Below, one piece after another: positions 34,038-44,835 of a DNA stretch of 64,000 nucleotides; the stretch's first letter is position 1, and every line of letters starts with the position of its first letter. A program made the position numbers and the translations under genes. The notes beneath the pieces were generated by a model that searched no databases, was not told the origin of the DNA, and was given only the letters and a program-made list of their open reading frames with translations. The stretch lies in contig CM065322.1 of assembly GCA_033032175.1 (NCBI GenBank), positions 14,508,001 through 14,572,000 of the forward strand, given 5' to 3'. Source of the stretch: Saturnia japonica. Its lineage: Eukaryota > Arthropoda > Insecta > Lepidoptera > Saturniidae.

Positions 34038-34079
34038 AATGGTTTTTCTACACTAACTAGCGCATTAGTCTAACTAGCG

Positions 34080-34830
34080 CAAAAAAAAAAAAGAAAAAAA
34101 GGTCCCTTACAGAACCTGTACCTGTGTGGTGTGCACGTGTGTGTGTTCATACGTGTGTAATGTTGTATGTGGGTAGCTAAGTGTTGCATGTATAGTGTCA
34201 CTTGTATCGCGCGGGTGGCTGCCTGACCCAAGGGCTTCACACCGAGGAACGGACCTAGGCTTGGGTTGCCGCTAGAGAGGGTGGACGTGACGTGTGTGCG
34301 GGAGCGAAGTTGACTGCCCGTCCTCTGCGGAGAGAACGGTGGCTTTGCGAGCGTGGGTGGTGGCACGCTCTGTTTGGAGAGGCGGTGGAATAGAACGCGT
34401 TTGCTGTTTCGATTTGGTCGAGCGGGTCAGTGAAGATATTACGCGGCCGCCGTTTACTCCGCCAGGCATTGGGGTCGGGAACATATGAAGCTGCCGCTTT
34501 GATTAAGGGATTCGCGTGGTTCGACGCGGTGTCGAAATAAGAGCGAGAAAGGTGTTTTGCATAAGCATGTATCGAAGGAAGGTCCATATCCATATCTCTA
34601 TGGAGATCTTCCATACGAACATACCAAGGGGCGCCGGTAAGGCGGTGAAGAAACCTATTCTGGATGGTTTGTAAACGATCCCAATTATATCTTGGCATAT
34701 GTGCGAACACAACTCAGCTATATGTCATAATCGGTCAGATACACATCTTGTAGAGCGTAGGCTTGTGTCTCGTAGACATTTTGCTTGCAGCACATAACAG
34801 AGGATGCAATCGGGCGAGTCCCAACGGTTG
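34080..34830 (-). pseudogene. Jockey-like LINE 3' part (RT C-terminus and 3' UTR)
   Basis: From 34830 downward on the minus strand: LARLHPLLCAASKMS, LYKMCI-stop-PIMTYS-stop-VVFAH, then MPRYNWDRLQTIQNRFLHRL, TGAPWYVRMEDLHRDMDMDL, ASYVPDPNAWRSKRRPRNIF and TDPLDQIE, the typical post-RT region of jockey elements (CIRPVMTYASVVFAH...IQNKFLR..TGAPWYVRN.DLH.DL...RRPRHVLTDP). Two in-frame stops kill it. The open part 34255-34710 is 151 codons. A GT-rich 3' UTR reaches the A-rich run at 34081-34101. A short duplication CTAACTAGCGC (34056 and 34070) lies at the low end. Confidence 0.85.
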
Positions 34831-35099
34831 TAGTCGGGTTCTTGTATATATACTCAACGATTGAGTTAATTTCTATAACGCAATGTAGGATAGTAGGATG
34901 CGTCTTATGTGGCTCGATAGATGTCGCTATGTGTCGCTATGTAGACGTCGCTACAGTATGTTATGTTATGTTGTATAAATAAATATTATTTTAATATGAT
35001 AATAATTTTGAGAGGAAGGACAAAAAAAATCTCTTTGGAGATTTGGTAATATCTCGACCCTACAGAATAACGTAATAATAACAGCCAAATAACCTTGTG
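34831..35099. other. Simple-sequence spacer
   Basis: TATATAC and GTCGCTATGTGTCGCTATGT short tandem motifs at 34920-34945. No gene. Confidence 0.4.
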
Positions 35100-35240
35100 T
35101 TGTATTCCTGTGGAACCAGAACCAGAACCAGAACTCTTTGAGAAAAGGGGGTCAAGGCTGGCAACGATCTAGTGATACCTTTAGTGGTACAGGCATCCAT
35201 ACGCTACGCGAACTGCTTACCATCATTAAAAAGTGTTCAA
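35100..35240 (+). mobile_element. LINE family O 3' fragment
   Basis: GTGTTGTATTCCTGTGG, GGCTGGCAACGATC and GCATCCATACGCTACG correspond to 55200-55345. An (AACCAG)n short tandem repeat of about 3.5 units lies at 35115-35134. Confidence 0.5.
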
Positions 35241-37609
35241 ATTCACCGAAACTATTTCAAAATAGATAACCCAATCGGTTATTGCTGGAAATGTCCATCA
35301 GGTCACATTAAACTAGACTTAGATCTCTATTCTGCAATTATCTCAATATTCCCAATAGATCAAATTAAATTGGACAGTATACGTTCTAAAGTTGTAATTG
35401 TTCGAGTCAAAAGTCTACTAAGCTGATAAACATTAATTTCCAATAAATCGAAATGAATGATTTAGATGATGTACATTGCTTTCTTTGAAGGAACATGAGA
35501 TAGATTCGTCTGTTAAAAGCTACAATGTAATAGATACAGGAATGATTTATTGATAGATAAGTTTCGTTAATAGTTGCGTGGTGGTGGGTAATTGGTGTCA
35601 GAGGTGAAGTAATGAATCAAAGATACACCAAACAATGATTCACTGGGTGTTGTAATTATTGCGAGATAATATGATAAAATATGTATTTCTGTCCTTGTCA
35701 CTCATAGGTTATTCAAAACTCATGTAGCTAACTTGTTTAGACTAGGACGAGAGAGCAAATATATCCGATATATCTAATACACGTCTAGTTACCTATTATC
35801 ATCAGTTTTCACAAAGTGCACTTGATCGATTTAAAAATAAAGCTTGTCTGCGGTAAGCTACTATTTTAAAGTATTTATTTTTTAAAGTTGGGCTTTATTC
35901 CTGAAGCATTTTTCCTCCAGGAAATTCCTAGTTGAAATTTACTCTTTATTTTGATTAGGCGTTTTTTTAAATCATCATACTAATGATACTAAAGTTAAGA
36001 GTGTACGTCCTCTTTCATAAAACCCTATTTCACTGGTTTCACATAGCATTTTAGCAAACTTATTTGAAAGTACTACATCTATGTTTAAAAGCGTTTATAA
36101 AATGCTATGGAACATTTCAATGTCTAGTTTACCGAAATTAAATTTCTTAGTTAATCCTAATACAATAATTATTGATTAATGCATTGTGTATTAGACGATG
36201 GCCTTTATCTATAACACTGGATGTTATGTTCTATAAAAAAAGCTATGTTCTAAAGTAAAGTTGTAAAATGTTGTAAAATAAAGTGTTTGACTTTTTCTTT
36301 AGTTGTTCACTTTTCTCTATCATTATATTTTTGCATTCTGCAGGAAAACATTCGTTAAGGTCGGTGCATGTTATTTGTAAACTCAAAATCTGTTTCTATA
36401 TACCTCCTTTTTCTATGCTTAGTTACTTACAATCTTCATTTAATATCAAGTTAAATTGTGTTCCATAAACAAGCCTTTTATTAGTTCTGATCTTCATAAA
36501 ACAATCGAACACATTCCAATAACACCGTTTTTAATGTTCGTATAATTTTAAAGCGATCGAACAAATTCTAAAACAAAATGCTAATCCAAAACAAATCACT
36601 TATAGGCTTCTTTTTGCGTGTGAACATGACACAAGTTGGATGTGAAAGGATCAGTGAAGACATCCGTGTGCGCCTGCGCCTAGTTTTATGTTACATCGGC
36701 CTAGTTTATATTCATAAGATGTAGCGTTAGCGGTACAAAGACTAACGCAATTCCTAATATAAAACGTTCTATTTTAAGTTTCAGATTGGCTTCAATAATT
36801 TATTATAAAAGTTAAAGATTTTTTTGTTTATTTATATAATACAATATAAATTGTCCTTAGATCAATGATTATTAATGAAATGTAGTACTTATTTAAAATA
36901 TTCCGTAATGATTTTTTGCTATAAGAAACCTGCATGATTGACTTTAGTGCGAAATTTTCTGGTCTGCGATCGCTGTTACTCTGATTTATTATCTGATTTC
37001 GGATATTTGGTTGAAACCTTTAAATTTTTTATTATTTATTTAACGTACGTATAAACGAATTGTTATCTTGGAAAAGGTTGTGTAAATCACGGTAGCGTCA
37101 TGCATATGTATGCAAATAAAGTATCTACGTGTATATTTACAGCGAATATAATAAAATGGAAGTAGAATTAAGTAATCATTTAAGTGTGTTTACTAAGATA
37201 TTAAAAACGATACTTATGTCCTTAAATTTAATATAAACAAGTAATAATTTTAAATCAACCTCTCTCCGCGTTGACAGAATCTCTCCGCGTCTCACTAAGT
37301 CGTGGCTTTATCCGATATTGTAACAGTATCCCTACGATTAGACAAACGCAATCTAACATCATGTAGATCATATCGCGGACGAAGGTGAAAATAAACTGAA
37401 ACAAATTGTTCTTGAGATGTAAGGACTTAGCAGAGATGAGATCAGGATGTACGGTATAATGCTTTGCTTTATATTCAAGAGATACCAAGAACGAATGGAT
37501 TTATTCATTGAATTTTGTTTTATTCTAACTCTGTCAACATTTCTATAAGACGGCTTAAGAAGTGAAATTTCGTGTCTAGGTCCTTTTTTAAGCAATTAAA
37601 GTAGCGATA
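35241..37609. other. Long AT-rich stretch, nothing recognised
   Basis: Several open frames of 60-84 codons look random. 36640-36740 is slightly GC-richer. 37255-37595 has two overlapping minus frames of 75-77 codons without known domains. Confidence 0.45.
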
Positions 37610-37690
37610 ATAAGCTTTTACCATTGTCTATGGATGCTTGTAACACCAAAGGAGCTCTAGAAATCTCACTCACCGCAGGAATTCACGAAA
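37610..37690 (-). mobile_element. LINE family O fragment, inverted
   Basis: TTGTCTATGGATGCTTGTAA and CTCACCGCAGGAATTC pair with 20095-20180. Confidence 0.4.
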
Positions 37691-37726
37691 AAAATTTTTG
37701 ACTGCCAAATAAATTTCTTTAATACT

Positions 37727-37990
37727 AGTAACTGCCCACGACTTCGCATTAATATATTTTAATATTATAATCCCCACTTATCCACAGCAAAGAAACATAT
37801 CGCCGAAAGCGTAGTGCTTATAAAAATCCTAGTTTTTTTAAATCTTCAATAATTTTTATTGAATGAAGATATGGTTTAGATAAGGACTAAGTGGTACCTT
37901 GGGAGGAGTGTCTTTATCAAAATTTACCAGTAGTTTATGCGTGATACGCGCGCACAACGGTAACCCTCTATCATTTTATTTATATAAATA
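37727..37990 (-). mobile_element. Helitron-like remnant
   Basis: Begins ACTAGTAACTGCCCACGACT (reversed CTAG end) and includes GAAGATATGG and GATACGCGCGCACAACGG, the last resembling the region before 32218 in reverse. Confidence 0.45.
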
Positions 37991-38269
37991 GATAATTATA
38001 TAATATATGAACACAGACGGTTTAAAATCAATCCTAACAAACAAAAATCTTTTCATTTAAACTATGTCTGTACATTCCTTGACTATTTTATGTGTAACAG
38101 ACTCACTGTCTGAGAACGAGGTGCATGACCGAAAACGATTATACAAATATTGGCAAAATATCAATTTCGCATACACACAAACATCTTGAGAATGGATATG
38201 AATGTGCTTTCTAAATAGATACAATAAGGGGCCGCAGAAAAAAATTGTATTTTTCATTTTATAATAGCA

Positions 38270-38918
38270 CTAGCTGCGCCCCACGGGTTCACCCGTGTTA
38301 ATTTTATCCGACAAACACAACGCCACCAAGACACCCGTGTAGTCTATCATAATTGTTCTTCCCGCAAGTACAAATCATTTTAATTTTTTCTTTATCCCCT
38401 ATACTACGTGTCCAAAGAACATACTTTAAAGGGCAAAATTGAAGTTTATAAATGTGTCTTTATGATGAAGTAACTTTTGTTTGTAAGGATTAATATGACA
38501 TGTCTAAACATAACTCTTATAAATCAGTTTTCAATTTTCAAGAAATCATTATCACAAAATACCTTATTATGGCTTACGTATAAGAGATAGATATATGCTA
38601 TCGCTGACTTTTTTTAGATATACTAAAGACCAATATTTTTGTAAAATATTGTATTTCTGTAACATTAACGATTACGTCAGCGGACGCGAATACGGCAGTT
38701 CGGGAGGGCCTCGACTTCCGTCTTACGTATCAAAAATCAATATTTAAGGCTAGCTTAGAGTTTTCATCTAATGTTAGATAGCTTATACTATTCCTCGTGA
38801 GTCTGTCTATCATATACAAAAATAAATTTTTGAATCCGATTGGTAGTTCCAGAGATTAGCGTATTTAAACAAACAAACAAAAAAAAAAACTCTTCCGCTT
38901 TATTTATATTAGTATAGA
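38270..38918 (-). mobile_element. Non-autonomous Helitron family B, full-length copy 2
   Basis: Plus strand from CTAGCTGCGCCCCACGGG to TTATATTAGTATAGA, i.e. 5' TCTATACTAATATAAATAAA and 3' CTAG then T on the minus strand. 649 bp, non-coding, reference copy of the family in this window. Confidence 0.8.
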
Positions 38919-39276
38919 CAAGCCACTATTACTTAAGGTATCGAGAGCTGGTAGGGCATGACAATTGTGTTTGATTGTATCGTGGCGACCATTCTCTTAC
39001 TGTTTAATTTTTAATCTAAGAAGCACGTGGGCTTAAATTAAAAATAGTTAGTTCTGACTTACGCCCATGTGCTTCTTGTCCTTAGATATATAATTTTTCT
39101 CGCCGGATGCCCGATAACTTAGAACCAGTGTTTATTGTAGATTAAAACAAATTATTCATTCCACTGCTCCGAGTGAGATGTTATATTTTCACTGGAAAAC
39201 TAAATCTCTTAAGTAAACATGTCACTTAAGTTGTGTACTGAATTTAATATGGTTTAAGCGGAGTTTAGTTTAGATT
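38919..39276. other. Short inverted repeat region
   Basis: AAGAAGCACGTGGGCTTAA (39019) and TTACGCCCATGTGCTTCTT (39060) are near-perfect inverted arms 20 bp apart, a small hairpin. Otherwise nothing. Confidence 0.45.
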
Positions 39277-39530
39277 TTATAGTAGCAGGGCATAGTGACT
39301 ATATCTCCGAAGGGTTAGGCAGAGGTGTACTAGTACACTCACAGTTCGCCGGGTATGTTTATTTCCCATGTTAATAGAGGCGAGCATAATGCCATTAATG
39401 GGACACAAAGCCAAACTGCTACTGAGAATTTCACAAGAAAAACTCAGTGACAATTTGCTCGACCTGGGAATCGAACCCAGAACCTCGAGCATAGTAGTCA
39501 GTAGCACTCTATCTATAGGGATATCTGAGA
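39277..39530 (-). mobile_element. tRNA-derived SINE family U, copy 2
   Basis: Minus strand: B box GGTTCGATTCCCAGG within CTCGAGGTTCTGGGTTCGATTCCC, then the body AGTTTGGCTTTGTGTCCC and the tail CTCTGCCTAACCCTTCGG. It is a SINE and not a tRNA gene because the tRNA arms do not fold. Confidence 0.7.
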
Positions 39531-39829
39531 TGTAGTCTGAAATTCAAATTCAAATTCACTTTGAATAAGTAAACAAGAAAATCTTCCCTTTTTACAGTAA
39601 CACGGCAAAGTGACAACCCTGTGCCTAATGGTGGGAATAGTAGAGTGAAAGTCTGCATAAAACGGAACATTTCAAAATGGCCCAACCTATTTCAACTGAC
39701 TATATTTTTTTTCCATAAACTATATTTTTTCAAGTAATAGTCTAGAAAATACTATAGGTATTTGATATTTAAAAAAAAAAATGACAACATTATTTCCAAG
39801 TGTCCTGGCCCTGACCTCATCAAAATACT
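39531..39829. other. AT-rich stretch, nothing recognised
   Basis: No supported feature. Confidence 0.4.
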
Positions 39830-40035
39830 ATCATGCGTTTCGGTAGTTGAATATGATGGCTGAACCTAAAATGCGACAAACAAAAGAAAGTCATCTGTGA
39901 CGAACTATCACCATTTAAATGGTGACCGTAATCCATTACTGTACAGATCCCTATGAGGTGCTTAATTACTTGATATAAATCGGCTGATCCGGAATGCGAC
40001 ATGCCTAAGTGCGCCGTTATGGCGCGTGGTACACC

Positions 40036-40686
40036 TAGGGTTGCCAACCCCACTATATAATATGGTATCCTACTATTTTAAACGTCTGATTACTATATTT
40101 CTAAAAAAAAATATAGTAAGCGAAACTACTATATTTTTCTATACCAATATTATAAAGAGGAAAGATTTGATTTTTTCTTTGTAATGGATAAACTGAAACA
40201 CCACTGGACCGATTTTAAAAAATCTTACATCAGTATAAAGCTACGGTATCAGCGAGTAACATAGGTCATGTAATTATTTGAAAAATTAATTTATTCCTCA
40301 TAAAAATGTCGATAGTTTTACACAAAGTATAAAAAAATGCCTAAAAGGGTACGTTGGCGATGTTTGTCGTATAAAATTAATACGGGTGAAACTGTCGAGT
40401 AAAGCTAGTATTAGTTAAAAAAACTTGGGCAACATTGTTTATTCCAAAAAGTTGAATTGTAAAGCGGAACGGAGGCTGCAAGACTTTATTTCTTTCTGAA
40501 CGAGACTCGGTATTTACTATGTCATTGTCAATTTGATTATTTGTTAATGTCATTATTGTCTGTTTATCAAGCAGTAAAAAATATTCCTTTAAAAATAAAA
40601 CATGTATTTGAAACCTACTAAAAATTTTCTTTTTTTTTATAGCTTCTAAATTACTATATTTGACATGCAAAAAGTTGGCAACCCTT
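40036..40686. mobile_element. hAT-like non-autonomous TIR element, 651 bp
   Basis: Left end TAGGGTTGCCAACCCC, right end (reversed) AAGGGTTGCCAACTTTTT: 12 matching terminal bases. Flanks GGTACACC (40028-40035) and GTTACACG (40687-40694) form an 8-bp duplication with 6 of 8 matching, the hAT hallmark. No transposase; a 97-codon minus frame (40377-40670) is not recognised. A Helitron (40138-40408) is nested inside. Confidence 0.6.
40138..40408 (+). mobile_element. Non-autonomous Helitron family D, copy 2
   Basis: 5' TCTATACCAATATTATAAAG and 3' AAAGCTAG then T, 271 bp. It includes CACCACTGGACCGATTTTAA and CAGCGAGTAACATAGGTCAT, the same as the uninterrupted version used to interpret 4803-5218. 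Confidence 0.7.
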
Positions 40687-40769
40687 GTTACACGTAGTTT
40701 ATGGTTGTCGCGGTCTAGTTACACACAATTGTTCAACCACCTAGTAAAAAATTGTAAAATGGCAATGGT

Positions 40770-41060
40770 AAATGAAGCAAGTATGGCTTGTACACGTACA
40801 CGTGTACAATGAGACTGAGCTTTCGGTGATGAAAGACATCATGATGAAACCATATCATGGTGGCAGGGCCTTTTCTAATGCCCGCCTGGCTAGCTGCTAC
40901 CCTCAAGTTGAAAATCTGTCGCCAAGCACAAATAGGTGTGTTCTGACAGCTGCACTTGAGAGCCAGTCTTCCACTAGTCTTAGCATACTACGTCTTGGGC
41001 TACATCGTCACTTAAGATCAGGTGAGATGGTGGCCATAAAGAAACCTGTAATGGTTTAAA
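40770..41060 (+). mobile_element. tRNA-derived SINE family G, copy
   Basis: Body CTGAGCTTTCGGTGATGAAA, ACCATATCATGGTGGCAGGG, GCCTGGCTAGCTGCTACCC and tail CTTAAGATCAGGTGAGATGG. The tRNA-like head is replaced by the tandem ACACGTACACGTGTAC palindrome at 40794-40809. Confidence 0.65.
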
Positions 41061-41499
41061 AAATCGGTATTATGCTGTTCTCACTTCAAAAAGCCATCTA
41101 ATAAATACATGAAATCAGAACGATGTATGTAAGCTTCCATTCTCTGAAATGTTAATAACGCGTACGTACAAGCAATATTTTTACTTGAGTCATGTCATAT
41201 GTTTCCTTCTGCTGATAAGAGGTCGTTGACACCGCGAATCTGGGCCCGATAGCGCACCAGATAATCGTTATTACGTATGTATTGCGCACTGAACACGTAT
41301 ATCACATTTCTCGCTGTGATAACTATGTTTGGACAGCGTGTTTGATATTAACTGATTTTCAAGGTCGTGTACGACTTAAGCATTCGGTTTACTGTGAAGT
41401 AATAAAAAATTCATCCGGTGGCTTTATGGTCGGTCCAAATTTCTGCAAGTTTTAAATAATTATCTACAATTCTCGTACATAATATACTAATTTGAACTG
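41061..41499. other. Complex non-repetitive block
   Basis: 41150-41420 has even base composition (TCTGGGCCCGATAGCGCACC, CACGTATATCACATTTCTCG) and no partner in the window; no open frame. Possibly regulatory. Confidence 0.25.
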
Positions 41500-41900
41500 A
41501 ATTTGGGCTCTAAGAAGGCACCTATGAACGTCAAAACACTACCACCGGTTCGGAAAACATCGCAGTCATCGCAAAGAACTGGCAAGAAACTCCATCGGCT
41601 TTATTTTTGGTGTATTCGCTAACTGCACAAATAATAATACTAACAGTCAATAACCATAGTAATAAATTTGTGGATGCACATAGAGGTAAAGTCACTTCCA
41701 GACTTGTGGTCCTTGAACTTATTGTCCGGTAAATCAGTAATGTGCTTCGGGATCTTATTACCTAAAAAACTTTTATTGGTTTTACTAAGTCTAAAACACA
41801 GCTGGTTTTGACAAAATCTAGCTTGACTAAGTTTTTACAGACAAATATTAAATTATGTATCAAGAATATATTGGGACGACAAAGTTAAGATATTAAATTC
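41500..41900 (-). pseudogene. LINE family H 3' end (ORF tail and 3' UTR)
   Basis: Minus strand: decayed ORF2 tail (RLSKTNKSFL region, then GATCCCGAAGCACATTACTG, shared with 21095-21110), then the 3' UTR GTTTCTTGCCAGTTCTTTGC and ending GTGCCTTCTTAGAGCCCAAA. The RFYNKIP segment is partly deleted. Confidence 0.65.
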
Positions 41901-42659
41901 CAGAAACTTGTTCTTAAGTGATTCGCGAGGTCCCATGTTGTAAAATACTTGTAATATCACAAATGTAGTGGGAACAATACAGAAATACAGATTTTTAAAC
42001 TTTTGTAATCGCCGATACGTCGTGAGACCAACCTTAGGTGATCAGACCCGTGCCTTCCCTATGAGAAAAGGCCGCAAAAAGGCAAACAGAAATTATTCTT
42101 GTTGGCCAAACGTTATTTGTAAAACCGGTGTTATATATGACAACGAAAACACCACTTTTGCGCTATTTTCAGCTGCAAATCAACAATGCCTCGCTTTCGC
42201 TGTACTGGTTCATAAGCCCTTCCAACAAAAACCTCAGAAGTAGACCTGTCAGTCACTTCTAATAAAATGCTAATAATTTGCCACGAGATAGCGTGCCTAT
42301 TTGGCAATGGCTATAAAAATATATAAACGAATATATCAGAGTGAATAGTCGTTTCATATAAAGAAAAAATATATCGTTATCTACTTTAAATTATTTAAAA
42401 AACTTTTACCCATTAGACCCCGATAAACATGTTTATTTTATATTACATATTTATTTAAATAGTAGGCAGTTCCCATACGTTATCTACTCACACAATTCTT
42501 GAGAGCAGTGTTAAACTACCAGATTCACGAATCAAGAGCAGATTAGAACGTGATCAACATCCGCTGAAGTTTAAATAATCGGTTGAAACGTTGCCATTAG
42601 TGATGGGGGCCTTGATATTTTCGGTACGATTCTTTTAAACCGATAATTACATTTACACC
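41901..42659. other. Unclassified stretch
   Basis: A 91-codon plus frame (41968-42243) has no recognised domain. AT-rich elsewhere. Confidence 0.4.
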
Positions 42660-43530
42660 TTAATAAGGCACTTATGAATGTTAGCACGCTACTACCGGTT
42701 CGGAAAACTTCCCAGTCATCGTGAAGAGCCAGTAAGAAACTCGATCGGGATAATCAATTATTATTACTCGACTGCGAAAAAGGAGGTTATTTTTTACGAG
42801 CGTATGTATGTGTGTATGTCTGTATCTTTAACACGCTCTGTAGCCTAAACGGCTTGATGGATTTTAGCGTACGAAGTGTCATTAGACTCGTCTTAATTAT
42901 GTGAGTGACATAGGATATATAATATTTAAGTATAACGTTTGGGAATCAAATAAAAACCATAAACATTTTTTAAAGTGAAACTTTTATTAGATCGTCTCAA
43001 AATTTTTGGTCTGTGTGTTGCATGTCGCGTGACGGTCGGCCGCGGAGTAGGGATGGCGGCGCCTATAGTTCGCAGCAACTGACCGTGTAGTGTATAGACT
43101 ATTACTCATTTGTGAATTTTTAGTTAAATGTCTATAATGTGAAAAAAAGTTTCACTTTTACCGTGGTTTCATAAAACCACACAATCAATTTTTTTAGTTT
43201 TTATTGTAGTAGGGTTTTTTGTTTCCTTTTTAATAATGTAGCTTGTTTTCACTGTGTAATTATTGTTTACAATTAATAATTATATTTAGTGAATGTATGA
43301 CAGGAAGTTATTTTCAGACATGAAAGATGTAATGATCCACCACCCTATAATAACCGTTTGACAGTAAAACCTACTCGACATGGTTCTTGAACTTATTGTC
43401 CGTAAAATCGGTTATTTAGAGATCTTATCATAAAACCTAATATTAAACCTACCTAAAAAAACTTTAGTAAGTCTAAAATATCGGTATGACTAATTTATGT
43501 CTATTTCCAGTATTAAAACCATTCCAATCT
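42660..43530 (-). pseudogene. LINE family H 3' end, split by repeat E
   Basis: 3' UTR piece 42660-42765 (CTACTACCGGTTCGGAAAAC, CGTGAAGAGCCAG) and ORF-side piece about 43255-43530 (GTAATGATCCACCACC, TTCTTGAACTTATTGTCCGT) are adjacent in 41500-41900. The DNA between is foreign. Confidence 0.6.
42767..43250. mobile_element. Repeat E, long copy inserted in a LINE
   Basis: Starts CGACTGCGAAAAAGGAGGTT and contains CGCTCTGTAGCCTAAACGGC, TGATGGATTTTAGCGTACG and a GC-rich GACGGTCGGCCGCGGAGTAG part. The first ~200 bp recurs at 50740-50945 (inverted) and 51262-51505. Ends and superfamily uncertain. Confidence 0.55.
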
Positions 43531-44061
43531 ATAAATATTCTATCTATACAATAATAATAAAAAAACTAAACTAAATCTTCGTTATTAAAGATTATTAATG
43601 TTATTATGAAATGTGTAAATGTTTTGATTTACGAACTTAGTCTCTTATGACGATTTCAGTGTTCTAACAAAATGGTAACTTTCCAAGGATTTTTTGTGAA
43701 AATCTCAGAATTCATAGTCGATGTTATTTTCTATCCACTGCACTTTTGCACAATGATCCAGCTATATTATGCAAAATTACACAGATATTACACAATATGT
43801 TGTCATAGTCTATAATGCATAGTGTATAAAACGTAAAACCAATATTTGTCAGACTAAAGTCCCACCAAAAACTCTCGTGGTATCATCATCTTTGACAGGC
43901 AGAGTTTATTTTAAATGACTTTCCTCTGGATTTTATTTTATTATGAATTTTGATGGCACCTAACGAAAAACTTTCGGGAGTTTCAGTTTATTACGTATGA
44001 ATTTGACTTAACACTTTTTATGAACATTTTGAAGTAGGTACCTATGGAATGTGATAAATAA
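43531..44061. other. AT-rich stretch, nothing recognised
   Basis: No supported feature. Confidence 0.45.
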
Positions 44062-44368
44062 TTTTTTTCTTCTCCGGAATGAAAAGTTCACTTTTAGTCC
44101 CTGTCACGCGGGAGAAAAGTACCCGATTCTCTCCCGGTGAGATGGCAAATGTGCGCATGCGCGTACTTTACTTTATCTCCCGGTAACCTAGCAACTGCTT
44201 GTTTATATATAAAATATATAAACTTTTCATCCCGGAGGAGAAAAAAATTGTAAACGCACCTAGGGAGAAAAGTAGGACATCCTCACCCGCGATTGTCACC
44301 CTCGCTTTCCTCTCGGGTGACAACCATACGCGCGGGCGTCAATTTCCTACTTTTCTCCCTAGGTGCGT
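44062..44368. repeat. Compound inverted-repeat (hairpin) cluster
   Basis: Two adjacent hairpins. Arms 44062-44088 and 44221-44247 (27 bp, 25 matching; TCTCCGGAATGAAAAGTT type) enclose an inner pair built on GGGAGAAAAGTAC (44110) and GTACTTTACTTTATCTCCC (44163), with GCGCATGCGC near the middle. Arms 44254-44277 and 44345-44368 are a perfect 24 bp (ACGCACCTAGGGAGAAAAGT...). GGAGAAAAGTA thus recurs in both orientations. The 61-codon frame over it is an artefact. Confidence 0.75.
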
Positions 44369-44500
44369 AATATACTATTTTTAAGTACTTTACTTTTTAT
44401 CTTTGCTATAATTGCCTTTTAAAGGCATTTTAAATCTATCATTAAGTTATTTTTGTTAAAAAAGAGGAGTAACGTATTGTGTTGTTAATCCGTTATAAAA

Positions 44501-44760
44501 CTAGCACTTTGTCTGCGACTTCGCTCGCGTTATAGTTGAGTTATGTCTCATCTCTTTTACTTTCTGAATTGCTAAATACCAATTTTCATAGATCTATCTA
44601 CAAAAATGATGGTGTTTCGTAAAAAAATTATCCCTTTTTTCACCACTTTAGGGATTGAATTTCTAAAAATCCTTCCTAGATTCTAATCTGCAATGTAAAA
44701 GGAATCCGCATGCAAATTTTCACGGTTCTAACTAGGGTTGTGGCAAACCTAGTCCTAACT
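44501..44760 (-). mobile_element. Helitron-like remnant
   Basis: Begins CTAGCACTTTGTCTGCGACT and TCGCTCGCGTTATAG (reversed 3' end), followed by a CACCACTTTAGGGATTGAAT-type body common in lepidopteran elements. The 5' end is not kept. Confidence 0.5.
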
Positions 44761-44835
44761 CGAGTAGTATGTCTGTTGATATTATTATAATGTCAGTCAG
44801 TCAATTGGTTATCCTGTGATGTGTACAGAAGCATA

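Larger units (their letters stand above)
39830..40740. repeat. Dispersed repeat R, longer copy, split by a TIR element
   Basis: 39980-40035 (GGCTGATCCGGAATGCGACA, GCGCCGTTATGGCGCG, TGGTACACC) and 40687-40720 (GTTACACGTAGTTTATGGTT) match the uninterrupted copy at 5970-6040. The palindrome CCATTTAAATGG lies at 39912-39923. Confidence 0.5.

Noticed and set aside
34070..34366. 98-codon and 70-codon minus frames next to the jockey relic
   Set aside because: They are shadow frames of the jockey C-terminal frame 34255-34710 and its GT-rich 3' UTR.
44199..44384. 61-codon plus frame
   Set aside because: Made of the two arms of perfect inverted repeats; no protein-like features.
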